From: Puffinus mauretanicus
Lineage: Eukaryota > Chordata > Aves > Procellariiformes > Procellariidae
Direction of reading: 5' to 3'
NCBI GenBank assembly: GCA_023333565.1
Contig: JAJKFH010000374.1
Location: forward strand, 5,766,001-5,830,000
DNA length: 64,000 bases
Shown here piece after piece: positions 49,763 to 63,079 of this stretch. How positions within the stretch are numbered: the stretch's first letter is position 1; the number at the start of each line of letters is the position of its first letter. The position numbers and the translations under genes were made by a program. Under the pieces are notes generated by a model. It saw only the letters and a list, made by a program, of their open reading frames with translations, was not told the origin of the DNA and ran no database searches.

Positions 49763-49850
49763 TAGCTTTACCTTAAAGGACTTGTCAAAGGTCAAACAGA
49801 GCTCAAATGGCAAAACAGGGAAATAAAGCCAGATTTCAGCAGAGCACACT
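49763..49850 (-). repeat. Possible MIR-type SINE relic (antisense)
   Basis: The plus strand reads 'CCTTAAAGGACTTGTCAAAG', 'GTCAAACAGAGCTCAAATGG', 'CAAAACAGGGAAATAAAGCC'. This follows the antisense MIR order of TTAAGTGACTTGCC-AAGGTCACACAGCTAGTAAGTGGCAGAGC-GGGA. Confidence 0.45.
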
Positions 49851-51746
49851 CTCTCCCAGACATCTTTGGCTCCAGAAGTTTTTTGTACTATGGCAATATA
49901 TCCCCTCGTGCTGTATTGTATAAAACTCAACATAACAACCTGCAAGGAAGAAAACTACAGTCAATGCTCCTTGGATGCTGAGATCCTCTTGAAACTAAAA
50001 TCCTGAAACATTAACTCTATAATGTATAATTATAATAGCATTAGAAAAAATTTTTTACTGTATATTGACAATCTTTTAAAGGGCAAAACAATGCAGCACG
50101 GTTACCTGCTGTTTTGTCATTGTGGAACAATTCTGAGGTCTTTCTTACGCTGCTTCTTATATCCTGATGGGAAGCATGTTGGCAAAGGACCAGTCAAGCC
50201 ATTTCACAATGTCATTTTCATAGCTCTGAACAAATTTTCCCAACAAATGCAGATACATACTCATCTAGGTTATTAAATTAGTCTCCCCAAAAGGATCAAT
50301 AAAAAGAAATACAAGTCCATAATCAGAATTTATGAAATTTATAATCCTTTTAACTGCAATAACAATCTTTTAGAAACCACATCTATTCAAGACTGCAGGG
50401 ACGATAGGGCAGGTATGGGTGTATGTGTGTGTACAATGGTTTCAGTTTGTTTTCTGGGAGACTTTCCAGTACACTGAAAACAAAGTACTAGCAGTTTTAG
50501 GGAACTGGGCAACCTGTGGAGCTAAAAATGGCAAAAGCTGCTTATCCTTTAGTTATTTACCTAACTTATACTTTCAGTCTTCCAGACAGTTGCCCTTGCA
50601 ACATCCCTTGGAATTAAAATTATAACCATTTTGAAGAGGTGCAGAGAGACACCACTGAAAGTAGGCAGGGTTAACTTACCTAGCTGCTTAAATCCAAAGT
50701 TTAGATCCTTCAAATCTTTGCTTGTCTAACTTGAGGATGTCTAATAATTGAAGATCTCTGTGTTTCTGAAAATACAGCTTTTATGATAACAAATATCACT
50801 TTTCTGGAAAGTAGCTCAGTCTTGATGCTGTTGCTGAGACTAAAACAGACAGATAAGCCATATCAACCTGATGGAGACAAGTATCTAAGGTATTTTTCAG
50901 AAACCTGGTTTCTCTTTCTGATTTTCCCGGTACCATCTCTCAGCAGAAGAGGCTTGATGGGTGACTTCTGATCTTACTTTGCCTGAAATAAAGATCTTAC
51001 ATGGGGTTGTTCCTTGTGAGCTGAATTATCCAATTCCCCCTTCCATTCATTATCTTCTACTTCTTCTACTTCACATTTAGGAGCTAGTTGACTGAAGGAC
51101 TCCAATACTTTGACTAAAACATAATGAAATATCTAAAATAATAAACCCAAATAAAAATGAAGAATAAGACTTTTTCCTTGACATACTGGATCAAAGATGT
51201 TAAAAGAAAGCATGCTAATAAATCACAGCTAAGAAACAGAAATGCATGAGGGTCAGAGGCTGAACAATTTCAGAGACTGGACTTTGAGACAATACTGATC
51301 TTTCACAGTCCACGTCACAGGACACATTCAATACATTAACCGCTTCATTAGATTCTTACTTTCATTGTAAATTTATCTGTACAGACTACTTGCTTTTATT
51401 CCAACACATATGATTTCAGTTGAGAAACATATTTGAATAATTTTAAAATTGCCTTAGATAAAAATTAAATTTCTTGAGAATCTAAGGGAAAAAACCCAAC
51501 AGATTGTAGCAATTTTAGAAATAATTTGATATAATGATTTTGTACTCTACCACAAGGATTATTTAAAAAATAAGATACTTTTTAATATACTAGTTAATAG
51601 CTCCTACAGCTACAAAGATATAAGGATATATAGAGGCAGCCAGGACAGGGAGTTACCTGTTGCACAGCAACCCCAATTGATGAGTAACAAAACCTCAAAA
51701 TCTCTACATCTTGTGAATCCAACTCAGTGAGCTGATAATTTACAGG

Positions 51747-51780
51747 AAAAAAAAAAAAAAAAACAAAACAAAACCAAAAC
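51747..51780 (+). repeat. A-rich tract (A17 plus AAAAC units)
   Basis: A run of 17 A is followed by AAAAC-type units. No retroposed body with matching ends was recognised upstream. Confidence 0.8.
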
Positions 51781-53852
51781 AAACCACACCTTACTTTTGT
51801 CAGTGAACCCCAGAAAATGGAGCAGCCTTCACAAAGGCAAGCAGGGTGAACAAAGTGATTGGAAAAGTTTTTGATGCTATGTATGTCTCTATTTTGTTCC
51901 TGTCATTGAGAGCAGATCTGATAGGTACCAGCCCTTTTCTAAGAAGTTACATCAGGTCAGATGACAGCTAGAATCAAATACTTTCCTGACATATATTATT
52001 CCTATAAAAGAAACAGACAACCACAAAACCAACAAAAAAGTAATTTGCAGCATCTAAGCAAGTACACCTTCAGGTAAATGGAGTGCATATGATTGCTCAC
52101 AATAATGCCATCTGCTAATACTTTTTCAATCGTATGTATTCACACAGGGAAAAAGATACTTTTCTTGAAGTTTATTGTTAAAGCTAAGTATCACAGTTCC
52201 TTAGGCACGTATTCTAGATATTATTCCTTTCCCAAATATCTAAAATGTATTACCAAGTATTAATAACAAATGCTTCTAGGTTGAATCTTATTGTAGCTAA
52301 TGTCAGTAACATAATAATGGACAATACATTTTTGTTTCTTTATGCATTCTTGAAAATCTTAGGTTCACTTAAATTAAAAGTCTATGCAATAAATTTTCAG
52401 TAATCTAAAAACCACTGTGTTTTGATGTGTAATTAGAACCAATCAGAGTCATTCCTTGTTAATTGAACAGGAGATTTCACTTACACTGTACATTCATATA
52501 TTTTCTTCTGTCCCAAATGTCATCTTTTGACGTTAATTACACTGTAAGAGAATACCTCAGTGTTCTTTTATTATTGCATGACTCGTGACCTGTTCTAATT
52601 TAAGTTTTTCTGTTGCTGTAGCTGGACTGATGACATCTGACTTGAACTGTCGATCTGTTCAAAGTGAAAAACAAATGACAAGTCCTTGGTTTCTGTTCAG
52701 ATGACTTCATGCTCACTCCCTAAAGCTTACAAAAGGAGCCTTGCCATGAAAGTAAACATTATTAGCACCAAACTATTTTTGTTTGATCTTATCTGGCAGT
52801 AGCTATCCACTCAACAGATGCATTTGAATACTGAGAATTAGCAATACAGTGTCCGCATCTTTTGCATGAGACATACTTAAAGTGTCTTTCAACTTACCAT
52901 AACAGAAATAAATAAATAAAAAAGTATGGTTGATATGAGCTTTTTTCCTGAGCTTCAGCAGTGTAGAAGTAACACAAATAAAAATTAACATTATTCATTA
53001 ATAATAAAGCAGTTGTGGGAATGAAGTTGTATAACTGGAACATGAGAAAAGCAACCAATTGCTTTAGAGAGTAAAAGAAGAGATGCTTTAGAGTTAAGAG
53101 AATGTAATGTATATCAAATAGGATTAAACATTATTTTTAATGTATCAGAAACACAAGGAATGTTCACAATATTCTGAAAATTTATAGCATCTAACTTGAA
53201 TGCAAAGAGAATTGAGACATAGTCTCTTCCTATCTGTTAACAGTGATTATGAATTCTTTGCTAAAAGTAGTACAAAAGCAGTCATAAAATATGAGATTAA
53301 ATACTTTAAAATAATTTCACCTCATTTAAAAAAAAAAATCCTGAGAATTTATCCATATCATTGATATTAATTTTAATAAAAAGCTTGGAAAATTGGAGAC
53401 ATTGCAAAGCCAAGGAAGAAATTCAATACTTTGTCAGAATTGAAAACATTAAAGGAGATGACTAGACTCATTATAGTTTGGTTTCCTTGAAATTTAAGCT
53501 GGGCAACTAATGAGCAGGCTGATACTTGCTGCAAGTCTAATAGCTGGAGTTGAGCTACAGCTATTTTCTTTTAGAAGAAATACGTAGCATTTGCTATAAA
53601 AAGTATTCAGTGCAACAAAATTCACTATAATCCTTTCAAATTATATTGGTGACTTGCTTTTCTTCTTCCTGTGTATGAATCTAATGTCTCGTCTGCATTT
53701 GTCTGGTTATAACTTCCACCTCTTGGATCTTTTTACATTTGTCTATTAGGTTGAAAAAACCCATTATTTTCAACATGCATTTCCTAATTATTAACCTTTC
53801 TTCTCAGAAATTAAATCTCTAGCATTGCCTTTCATCCTAAGGTGTATTTTTC

Positions 53853-53873
53853 TTTTTTTTTTTTTTTTTTTTT
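53853..53873 (+). repeat. T21 homopolymer (one C interruption at the left)
   Basis: TTTT-C-T run ending at GTCC. It could be the tail of a minus-strand retroposed copy, but no body is recognised. Confidence 0.75.
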
Positions 53874-54738
53874 GTCCTGGCTCTCTTCTGTGAAACATCT
53901 CTAATTTTTCCATATAGTATGGAAGGGAAGCTACCACAGCTAGTCAAAGCACCTAGCTGTGATGGAGGATTCAAGAATAGATTTTGCATGTGTATTATGT
54001 AATCTGTCACTTTCGAATTACTTTTTGGCCTTGCCTGGTTTTCAGATATAAAAAGCGTTTATCTCATTGCATAATTTTTCAGACTTCTTGCTTGCAAGGA
54101 TGGGACTTTTTGTCCTTTGTACTTAGCTCATGGTCTTCATTCCTACATTCTGACCTTACATTTGCTGCATCAAAATAGATGTTGTCTGTACAGTTTCCCA
54201 TGGAATCAGAATCAATCCATGTATTGTCTTTATCAACCACTTCCCATTTTTTTAAGCAAGCTCCTTTTTAAAAAACTAACTTTTTAATCACAGATTACTG
54301 ATAAAAATATGAAGAAATGTAGCCAAGAGTAAAATCTAAATAGTAATAACTAACTAGATTGACACTGGCTAATAATTTGCATTTCTTTTCTTAGAATACT
54401 ATCCTAGGTCTTAAATCAAAACATCATACAATATTAGTTGTATGGCTTTAAAAAGTATCAGGAGGCCATTTCTGGGCTTATACCATCCCAGATTAAGCTT
54501 GTGAAGATTGTGGTTGCATGAAAATAAAGCTGGGTTTTGATAGCGAATTGCAGCTCATCACTTCAGGCAGGTCTTGTAACTAGTGGTCTGAAGTATGGTT
54601 AAGTTGCACGTTCTCCAAAATACAAAAGATCCTGGTAGGCAAACCTGATTGTAAGTCTTCAGAGCAGTGAATTAGTTCAGCTGTTTCCTCCCTTGTGACA
54701 AGCAGTGAGCTACAAATACAGCATTTCTCAGTGGAAAA

Positions 54739-54760
54739 TAACTAACTAACTAACTAACTA
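54739..54760 (+). repeat. (TAAC)n microsatellite
   Basis: Five and a half perfect TAAC units. Confidence 0.92.
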
Positions 54761-55829
54761 AAAAACCCAGTCTAGATCTGGGTTTTCATCCAGGGCAGAC
54801 AAGTTATGCCAAATCTGATTCACAGCAGGAAAGGCTGTGAAGAAGCTGTGGAGATAGTCATGTTCTCATTGAATCCAATACAGGAATTAGAAGTTTGGTT
54901 TGTTTTGGTATTGGGTAGGGCTATTTTGTTTGCCTTTGGAAGAACTTTACAGAAAAGACTTTGCAAACACGTGTCTGTAAAAAAAATCAATTCGGTATTT
55001 GCATACTTTCACTTTATGTGAAATTGCTGAATAATTTATGATCAAGTTTTGCACTTATTTTGAATGCCACAAATACAGTGATGCAGGCATGTGTGTGCCC
55101 AAACATTATTTTTGTTTTAGTCTATCAGAGCACCTTGCTTAAGATCCACATAACTACCATCTGTGCTTCAGCATCACAATTTAAAGGGAGACAAAGCTGA
55201 ACTATTGACAGATGTTAGCTCCTCCAGTGGGGAAACTGGAAGTATTCTGAATGAACAGCACTAGGAGAAACCAAATCTTACAAAACACAGTATAATTTTA
55301 GGCAGACAAAGCTAAGTAATACCCATGGAATAGCCTGTATCCAAGCATTCATTCATCAGTTTAATGGAAAAAATGCAATATATGACCTCATGAGCTACCC
55401 ATCCATCCTCTTTCCCACAGCAGCTGGGGCTGAGGTTGCTGCCAACTGGTTCATGTGAGATGGAGTTATCATGTGTCCCCGCACCACTCTGTCTTTCAGA
55501 CCCAAAGCAGAGGACTGGCTAGTAACATTGATAAAAATGTCTCTGTGCAAATACAAGTGCAATAACATTTCAGTTTATTTATGTGACTGACAGCAAACAG
55601 ATATTGTCAGGCTGAGTGCTCATGCTGGTACTATGTAGTTGATGCTTGTTCATTGCCAGGTTCATGTCAGTCAGGTAATTTCTTCCACAGGTTTCCATTT
55701 TCTATTTCTCAAAAGCTTTCCTGTATAACAAAAAGAGCTTTGTTATGAGATGTCACTGAAATAAAAGACAGAAAATAAACTGGCACACTTGTGTTGAGTG
55801 GTCTTCTTAGACATGTTTATGTGTGAGAG

Positions 55830-55850
55830 ATATATATATACACACACACA
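55830..55850. repeat. (TA)5(CA)5 compound microsatellite
   Basis: Five TA units are directly followed by five CA units. Confidence 0.92.
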
Positions 55851-57379
55851 ATTAATCACTCATAATATTTTTTAAAGAGAGGTCTAAATTTAATAAATCC
55901 TGACTGCTTCAAAATGGACTGTAATGACAACAGATGATGCATATACATAGAAAACTTTCTAGCCAAAGAATTTTATCTGACAAAGCAAACCCATTGTAGT
56001 GACTGTGATCTCATCCTTCCACCAGAAATATATCCCCTGGGGGTAGAAAATAGCAGTGGTTTAGTGGGACACAGCAGTATGCCACAATTCAGTGCAAAAA
56101 TGAATGGAAGTATTGTATACCATGATATGGCAGGGGAAACTTTAATGAAACAAATTGGAATCTGATCAGGAAAATGGAAACAAATATCTTTGCTCTAAGA
56201 AAAAAAAAAAGTTCTCAGTCATTTTAATATTTAAGGAGAAAATAATAATAATGTCAGTTTGTTATTATAAGGTCCCAAAGGATGTAAATGAGTGGTTCTG
56301 TTAAGTTCAATGCATTTGAAATCAGGCGTGCGCCCAAATGATTTGCACCATTAGGTCTACAGACCCAGATCACTGAGTCTTAACTGAGGCAGGACAGCAC
56401 TTCCACTGCTGATGGCAGTGTGTGTGTCATGTAGGAATCTCATTTGCTGTTGGACTCCAGTAGTTAGACAGAAGGTAGAGTGCCTGTTCCTCTGTTGCAG
56501 ACATTTAGTGTTTTCCTTCATAATGGCTAGTGGCTGCAGGATTTGTAGATTTTGCATCTGTGGTTTTTCTGATAATTGTGACTGCTGTCAAAACGCTGGT
56601 TCAGTTCAAATGGGGAAATTGTCTGCAATTCTCCCCAACATTTTGAGCAACTGTCTGTGTTAGCTATGTCCATCACTCTTTCTCACAAACCCTGCAGGCC
56701 AATTTCTCACCTCTCTAAAAATTGTCGACATAATACTTTCTGGAGATTCTTCTTGTATATACTGCTCCTTTTTTAAGAGTGAATCATCCAGGTGTACAAT
56801 CATGACACTTTGTGAAGAAGAAAATGATAATCAATACCAAATATGTGTTTCTCAAATCTTTCATTCCCTTTCAGGACTCAGATCCCAAACACAAATGTTC
56901 AGTCACTTCAAGCAGTTACAGCAACATACAGAAATCCAAACTTTCTTCAATGATTTAATTGTCTCTTCTTTAGCACTCGTTCCTTTCCTGAAATTTTAAT
57001 TACAGGATTTATGCACTGTCAAAGATTGTCATCTAATTACTACTGCTTTGAGCCTGCCTATAGTTTTCATTGTCTATCTTATTTTTTAATTTAGCTAAAA
57101 CCTTTATTTTAAATTGAATTTTCATTTTGTTTTCCATCCCCTCACATTAACACATTTTGAAAATAACATTGTGAAAATTAATGACATTTTTAAGTTCTTA
57201 ACAAAGTAAAAACAATTCCTTTCCCTCCTATAAGCTCTATGCCCGGTAAACCAAAACTAACTGTGTTAATTTTGCTATGAGGAAGTGAGAAATTACCTGA
57301 AATTAAACAGTTTAAATAACAGAAGACCTTCCAAACTGTATTAGAGGCCAACATATTTTTTTTAAAACAGCATTATGCT

Positions 57380-57413
57380 GTTATTAAATTACATATGTTA
57401 TTAAATTACATAT
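57380..57413 (+). repeat. Perfect 17-bp tandem duplication
   Basis: GTTATTAAATTACATAT is repeated head to tail (57380-57396 and 57397-57413) with no mismatch. Confidence 0.92.
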
Positions 57414-59930
57414 TTTTAAGTGTCACAGTGAAAGACTACTCCTGTCCTTCTGCTGCACACTTGGAGCCCCAATAGAAAATAATATGTAATGAAAAGGGCA
57501 GTTCTGAAACATCCAGTGGAATGCTGGTTCTCACATTGCACCACTGATAGATCCTCCAAGCAAAATAACAAAGATAATTTTGAAGGAATGACAGAAGGTA
57601 AAATAAAAAATTATTTCAATTGTCCAGAAACGTTTATTAGGAATAGAATAATTTGTATTTCTCTTGAAAGAGAAAAGCATGTGAAACATCCACAACTTTG
57701 AAGACTGAAAAAGGACAGGTGGAAAACTGTCAAAATTTTTATCAAAATTTTTGAGCTTTTTTGATCACTGCTCCCACTTCATGGCTAGAAAGTTTTGTAC
57801 TCTCTATATGATGCTTATCAGAGAGCAAGGAGTTTGTTATTTTTATTACTGTGAAACCTTCTGTATAGGTTTGTTGCCTGTAGCTGATGTTTTATAACAC
57901 CAACAAGCAAGCTAGCTGCTTGCAACAGGGAAATTATTTGTTCCTTCTTGGGGTTGCATGCTCATTGCTAAAAACGAATGTAGCCTCTGGGCATCTTGAA
58001 GGTAGTCCTACCTCTTTAGTATAACCATACTGGGCTCCTTGGATTCCCTAGGTTTAGTTTTCAGAACCGGAGATGATGCTGTTGGCCACTGAATCTAACC
58101 GGGTCTGACAATGGTCGTCCTATAGCATGACTTGCTTCAGTGTGACTTGCCTAAGAAACAGTACAGAGCAGTCACTCAGGTCCTTCGGTTCACTCACACG
58201 TGCCTGCGTGACAAAGGAACACAGCTGTAGGGGAGATGCTGTGGCACTAGCCCCAAAAGAGTTTCTTAGCTGTGTGCAGTTCCTGCTCACAGTAATATCT
58301 ATTTGATGTAGGATCTTGCTGCAAAGTGAATTTACCTGGAGAAATTTAATAGAGTTGTGATGACCACTCTCTGTGAAATTGACATTGGAAAGATTAACGG
58401 GATAATTCTTAGACATCATTACTGACAGGAACATGGCATTAGGCAAATTAAAGTGAAGCCCCTGGTGTTTAAGGTTCCAGGAAGCATAGATGTACAGAGC
58501 GGATTTCTTGCACTGGGACAGCTTAAATGTCTCAATTATGCTTGTGTTTCTACTACAGCAACTCTGACAAATGTAATTCCCAGACATTTGCCCACACTTA
58601 TAAGGACATCTTTATCTTGGCAGCTAGAAAACGTCTGAAATATCCATTTTGACATACTGAGTAGAGATACTTTTCTAATGGGATGCAACATTCATTCCAC
58701 ATGAGGAAAAAAAAATATATCTCTTGAGAGGTTTGATGTGATTTTTGTAATTAGTATTAATAATGAGAGAAAGAGAAATACAAAGAGCTTCTTATTTTAC
58801 ATGATTCTAAATCCTTTGCAAGCATTTTACTTGATTTGGGAACATTTTTTGGAATGTTTCACAAAACTCCTAGTGAATAGCAAGAGCACAGTTAATCACA
58901 TAAGTAAATAATGTGCTTTTCCTCACTTCTTTTCAACATGCATTTAATTCTCAATTGCTTTTCCTTTTCTCAACTGTTCAGATTTGCCAAAACATCTACT
59001 AACTTCTATTCCTCTTTTTTCTGTCTGCTGAGTTTTCTTTTCACTTTGTTTGCCCAGGTTCACTTTTAAACTGAAGTTGAAATAGACCAAATCCACCAGT
59101 TAGAGATTTGCACCTACTTACCTCGGGTTTTGATTTGGCACCAACGGTGACCCCATGTTGGCCTGTGTCACAGCTCAGGCCAGACCTGGGCTGAAATGGA
59201 GCCCTGGGGTGGGGAGGGAGGGTGCGTGGTGGAGGGGACCAGGATGTGGTGGCTGGGGCATCACAGCGTATGGGTCCTGACGTACACTGTGAAAACTATG
59301 CAAGGTGAGCAGAAGTGAGTTGGGAGAAGTGCAAAATGCATACTACATACATAGATAAAGGGATGTACGTGACTCTTCTTGCTACTTCCCTTACCCTTGC
59401 CATTGAACCTAACACCTCCAATGCTAATGCCAATGTAGACTGTGGAACTACCATTACATTCAATAAGAATTTTGCTTAATACTTTATTACATGCAACATT
59501 TTGGCTAGAATGCCTCTCTGATAGCATTAGCCATTGAAGAGCTAGATATCAGTTTAACTTAGCTTTTAAGACTACTTTAAGCCTTTAAGACTGACATTTG
59601 TTTTGGGATAGGACAAATTGTCCTCTGGGCCTACAGGCATCTGGCTTCTCAGGGGCAGTACCCTAGAGAGCTGTCCAAGGGAAACCACCTAACTTTTAGA
59701 CACTTTTTTCTAGCCATTCCTTTAGTGAGAAAAAGAAAGAAATATTTCCTCCAAGACTAGGTTTTCTTTTTCAGGAAGTGTTTGAATTGAAGTCAGTAGG
59801 AGTTTCATCATGGACTTCAATGGATAATGACTCGGACCCTGAATAATCCTCATTTTGCTTCTACATGGAGATTAAGCAAGTTGATAAAACTATCCTAAAA
59901 AATTATAAGGGTATTTAGAAATATTGCCGG
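57414..59930. other. Gene-free stretch with one longer unassigned open frame and a GC-rich patch
   Basis: A 155-codon open frame on the minus strand (58120-58587) starts with an ATG in a weak context (C at -3, T at +4). It is Ser/Asn/Leu/Cys-rich, has no domain I recognise, and is probably chance. The segment 59130-59275 is notably GC-rich, with G-rich runs (GGGGTGGGGAGGGAGGG near 59210), unlike its surroundings. No gene is supported. Confidence 0.45.
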
Positions 59931-60499
59931 TTGGGTTGGGTTGACCTGAGGTAGCTGCTAAGCACCACACAGATGCTCATCTCCCCCCGGCACACATCAG
60001 CAGGATATGGGAGAGAATAGGAAGAGCAAAAGTGAGAAAATTCATGGGCTGAGATAAAGGCAGTTGAATAAGCGAAGGAAAGAAGAGAAAAAAAAACACC
60101 ACCACAAAAACCAAGTGATGCAAAGGCAATCACTCACCACCTCCCACAAGCAGACCAATGCCCAGCCAGTCTCCAAGCAATGTCTACGTCCCCTAAGACC
60201 CCCTCTGCTTGATTTTTATTGCTGATCATGAGGTTATATGGCATGAAATATCCCTTTGACCAATTTGAGTCAGCTGCAAAGGTTGTGTCCCCTCCCAACT
60301 TCTTGCTCTCCCCTAGTCTACTCACTCAGTGGAGTGGAGTGGGAAAAAGAGAAAGCCTCGACACTGCAAACACTGCTCAGCAAACATTGAGTCAAAACGC
60401 TGGTGTGTGGTCCACACTGTTTTAGTCACAAATCCAAAACACAGCACCATACAGGCTGCTATGCATAAAATTAACTCCATCCCAGCCAGACCCAGGAGA
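59931..60499 (-). repeat. LTR-only ERV insertion, same family as the 36.6-kb copy
   Basis: It shares long stretches with the 36578-37125 element in the same orientation: 'GCTAAGCACCACACAG', 'AGGAAGAGCAAAAGTGAGAAA', 'CAATCACTCACCACCTC', 'AATATCCCTTTG', 'TTAGTCACAAATCCAAAA' and 'CCATACAGGCTGCTATG'. The minus strand carries the degraded core and an AATAAAAA TATA-like box (about 60215-60222). CpG is sparse, so it looks old. No internal ERV DNA adjoins. Ends were set by comparison with the other LTRs and no convincing target duplication was found. Confidence 0.75.
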
Positions 60500-63079
60500 C
60501 CTGTGAAATCTCTTTGCTAATTTTCTCAGGTGATTGTAGGAAGAAATGTTAGGGGAGAATAAATGAATGCATGAACAAATGAATAAATGAATAAAATACC
60601 TGGTAAAGTGAAAATTCTAATAACGAATACATGCACAGTTTGAAATTTCTCAAGTTTCAGATGTAAACTTATTTTAACTGAGAAAAATATTCACATTTGC
60701 AAAGGAAAAATGAATATTTGTCTATGTGTATATTTATAGCTACATTTATTTTTTTAACTGAAATTCTTTCCGTATTTCATTTGGATGTATTTTTGTTTTG
60801 TCTTTATGGCTCTAAGTTAATACTTAGAAGTGTACTGTTAGCTTTCCATCCCATGGCTGAGAAGGTGATATTAAAATACTATATAATACAAACCAGTAGC
60901 CTGATTCTGCACCATGTGAATTCAATAGAAAATGTTTTTCTGTATGCAACATTCATTGAAGTGAATTTCCCTGCTATATCAGGAATATATGGCTCTGAGA
61001 TTTATAATGTAAACATAATCTACTATTGTTCATAAGCATTTAATTTAAAATGAATAATATATTCTAAATAAATACTGTTCCTTTTAAAAATATGATTGCT
61101 CAGTCTTCTATACAGAGTTCCCACTGCAAAAAAACAGATGTATGCTCACATTTTTTTATGAAATCTGTCATATTACCTGATCTTTCACCTGCAAACAATG
61201 AACAGAAGCTGATTATAATGCTGTTTTACTACACTTTCCTTTAAGGAATAAGTTGTTTCCATGAAATTTTAATTAATATTTCAATGTTGGAATTTTAATG
61301 TAGATTCCTGTTCTGAGACTCGACAGAAAGCCTAGAGTCACAGAATATGTTTTGGCAAACTAAAAGTTTCCATATCAGCACATAAAACTTATGTTGCAAA
61401 GATAACATTGTCCCTCTGTGCGAAGGATAAAGGTCATTATACTTACTGAAGATATATCATCTTGTCACTCTAATTTTTTTAATCATCCCTAAGCACCTGC
61501 AACCATGAAAACAGATTGTCATTTAGAAGAACAAAAGTAATCTGTAGTGAGGGTACTTTAAACAAAACAAGAACTACTGTTGCTAGAAAATTCTTCAGAA
61601 GGATTACCAGGATCTAGTTCAAAAATCATATATGCAGACATCTCCTCTTTTTGCAGCTATCAAAAATTCATGTGTGAATCTTTGGACTTTACAAGTGATG
61701 GCTATCTACTATCACACTAGGCTAAATCATAACTCTCTCTACGAAATTCCTTGACGGTTTCAATGAGTTCAGAAGTTCTTCTCATTTTAGGTGTCTTCCT
61801 CAAGAAACAAGATTGTCACAAATTTTTGTTATCTTCTTCTCTTCATGGCAAAGCTTCTATAATCTTTAATGGTCACTATGATGGGAACATTTGCAAGGAA
61901 GTGAATTTTTAAGTGAGTGAATTCTCTGGCAGCATGTATTAATCAGCTGCAGGAGCCAGGACAGAAACCAAACATTCAGTGTATTTCAATTACCAAATAT
62001 AAAGGAACAATTCTTTGTTTTCTTCCAGCTAACTTTTTCATTGATACATGACTTCTCAAGTTAGAACAAAAGAGGCAACAGTCCGAAAGACAGCAGCCTC
62101 ATTAAGCAGTCAAGATTAATTAGATATTAGTCAAGATAATTAGAATAGGATCATTATGGACCTGCAGAGAAGTGGGGTTTTTATCAAGACATACAATAAT
62201 GACTTCTACATAACATTAAACATCACAGTGCTGGGTCATGAAGTGGGTGAAGTGGGTGGTAGATTGCCAGAGCCAGAGGTTAAAATATGGCAACTTAAAA
62301 CAGTTATTCTAGCCACTAATTCTAGGTATAAGATCTGGCATATGGTGCCAGTTTTTAAAGTAACCTCTAATCATCCTTAAATTAATTAATGCATGCACAT
62401 TAATTAAAATTATCTTAAAAATCAGAATTAATTCCATGTATGAATTTTGACATATCCATCTATAATTCCAGTTGAGGTTTGCATTGATTTTTGGAGCTGG
62501 TGTTAAGTTCTTGATTAAGTAAGATATTTAGGTGGGTCTTTATGAGTAGCTCCACCAGGGCAAGCACAACTAATGGCTGTTCTTAACCCCTGCCTTCAAA
62601 AAAAAAATAGGGTTACACTAGTATTGCATTAAAAAAAGTGTTAGAGAACTGAAATGAATGATAAATATATATATATGTTCAAGATAAGCTAGTCCTGCAA
62701 GCTGCCTCCATTCCACTTCTCTCAGTTCTGAGTGTCGTTTTTACTATATAAATGATTTAAGATGTTTAATTATAGAAGATGTTTTCAACTTAGTAAATAA
62801 ATTTTGATTAGGTGTCTATGTTGATGAGAGTTAATAACAAATCAAATATGAGAAGATAAATAAACATACTCAGATTGTGTCCTCTTAGCAAAAAACCCTT
62901 ATATATTTTTGCAAAATGCTGTCAAAGGGATAAGTTTTGTAATCCTTCTGCACTGTGTTTGCATATGTACATTATTTCATTTTGATTTTAAAATTTATAT
63001 GGTTCATAGCAGAGCTGGGAGGGAACCAGTTTTCCTTTTTCTGTGGAAACGTACTGAGCTTATTTGTGTCTTTTTTCCT
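60500..63079. other. Gene-free AT-rich stretch with small palindromes
   Basis: No gene is seen. It contains GAAT/AATA-type short repeats at 60561-60597, an imperfect 21-bp tandem (AGTCAAGAT at 62108-62116 and 62129-62137) and a TA run at 62664-62675. Confidence 0.55.
62382..62407. repeat. Palindrome with 10-bp arms and homeodomain-type sites
   Basis: TTAATTAATG (62382-62391) and CATTAATTAA (62398-62407) are exact reverse complements around CATGCA. Each arm holds TAATTA, a typical core for paired-class homeodomain dimers. The base composition makes chance occurrence possible. Confidence 0.8.

Larger units (their letters stand above)
49851..57379. other. Gene-free AT-rich stretch with simple repeats
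   Basis: No supportable gene is seen. Low-complexity tracts sit at 51747-51780 (A17 then AAAAC), 53853-53873 (T21), 54739-54760 (TAAC units) and 55830-55850 (TA then CA). The block 52340-52700 has TAAT-rich, possibly conserved character. Confidence 0.5.

Noticed and set aside
59140..59165. Primer-binding-site-like word (TGGCACCAACGGTGACCCC)
   Set aside because: Several mismatches to any known site and no LTR next to it.
59918..60515. Possible GAAAT target duplication around the 60-kb LTR
   Set aside because: It would require LTR ends that do not fit the family termini.
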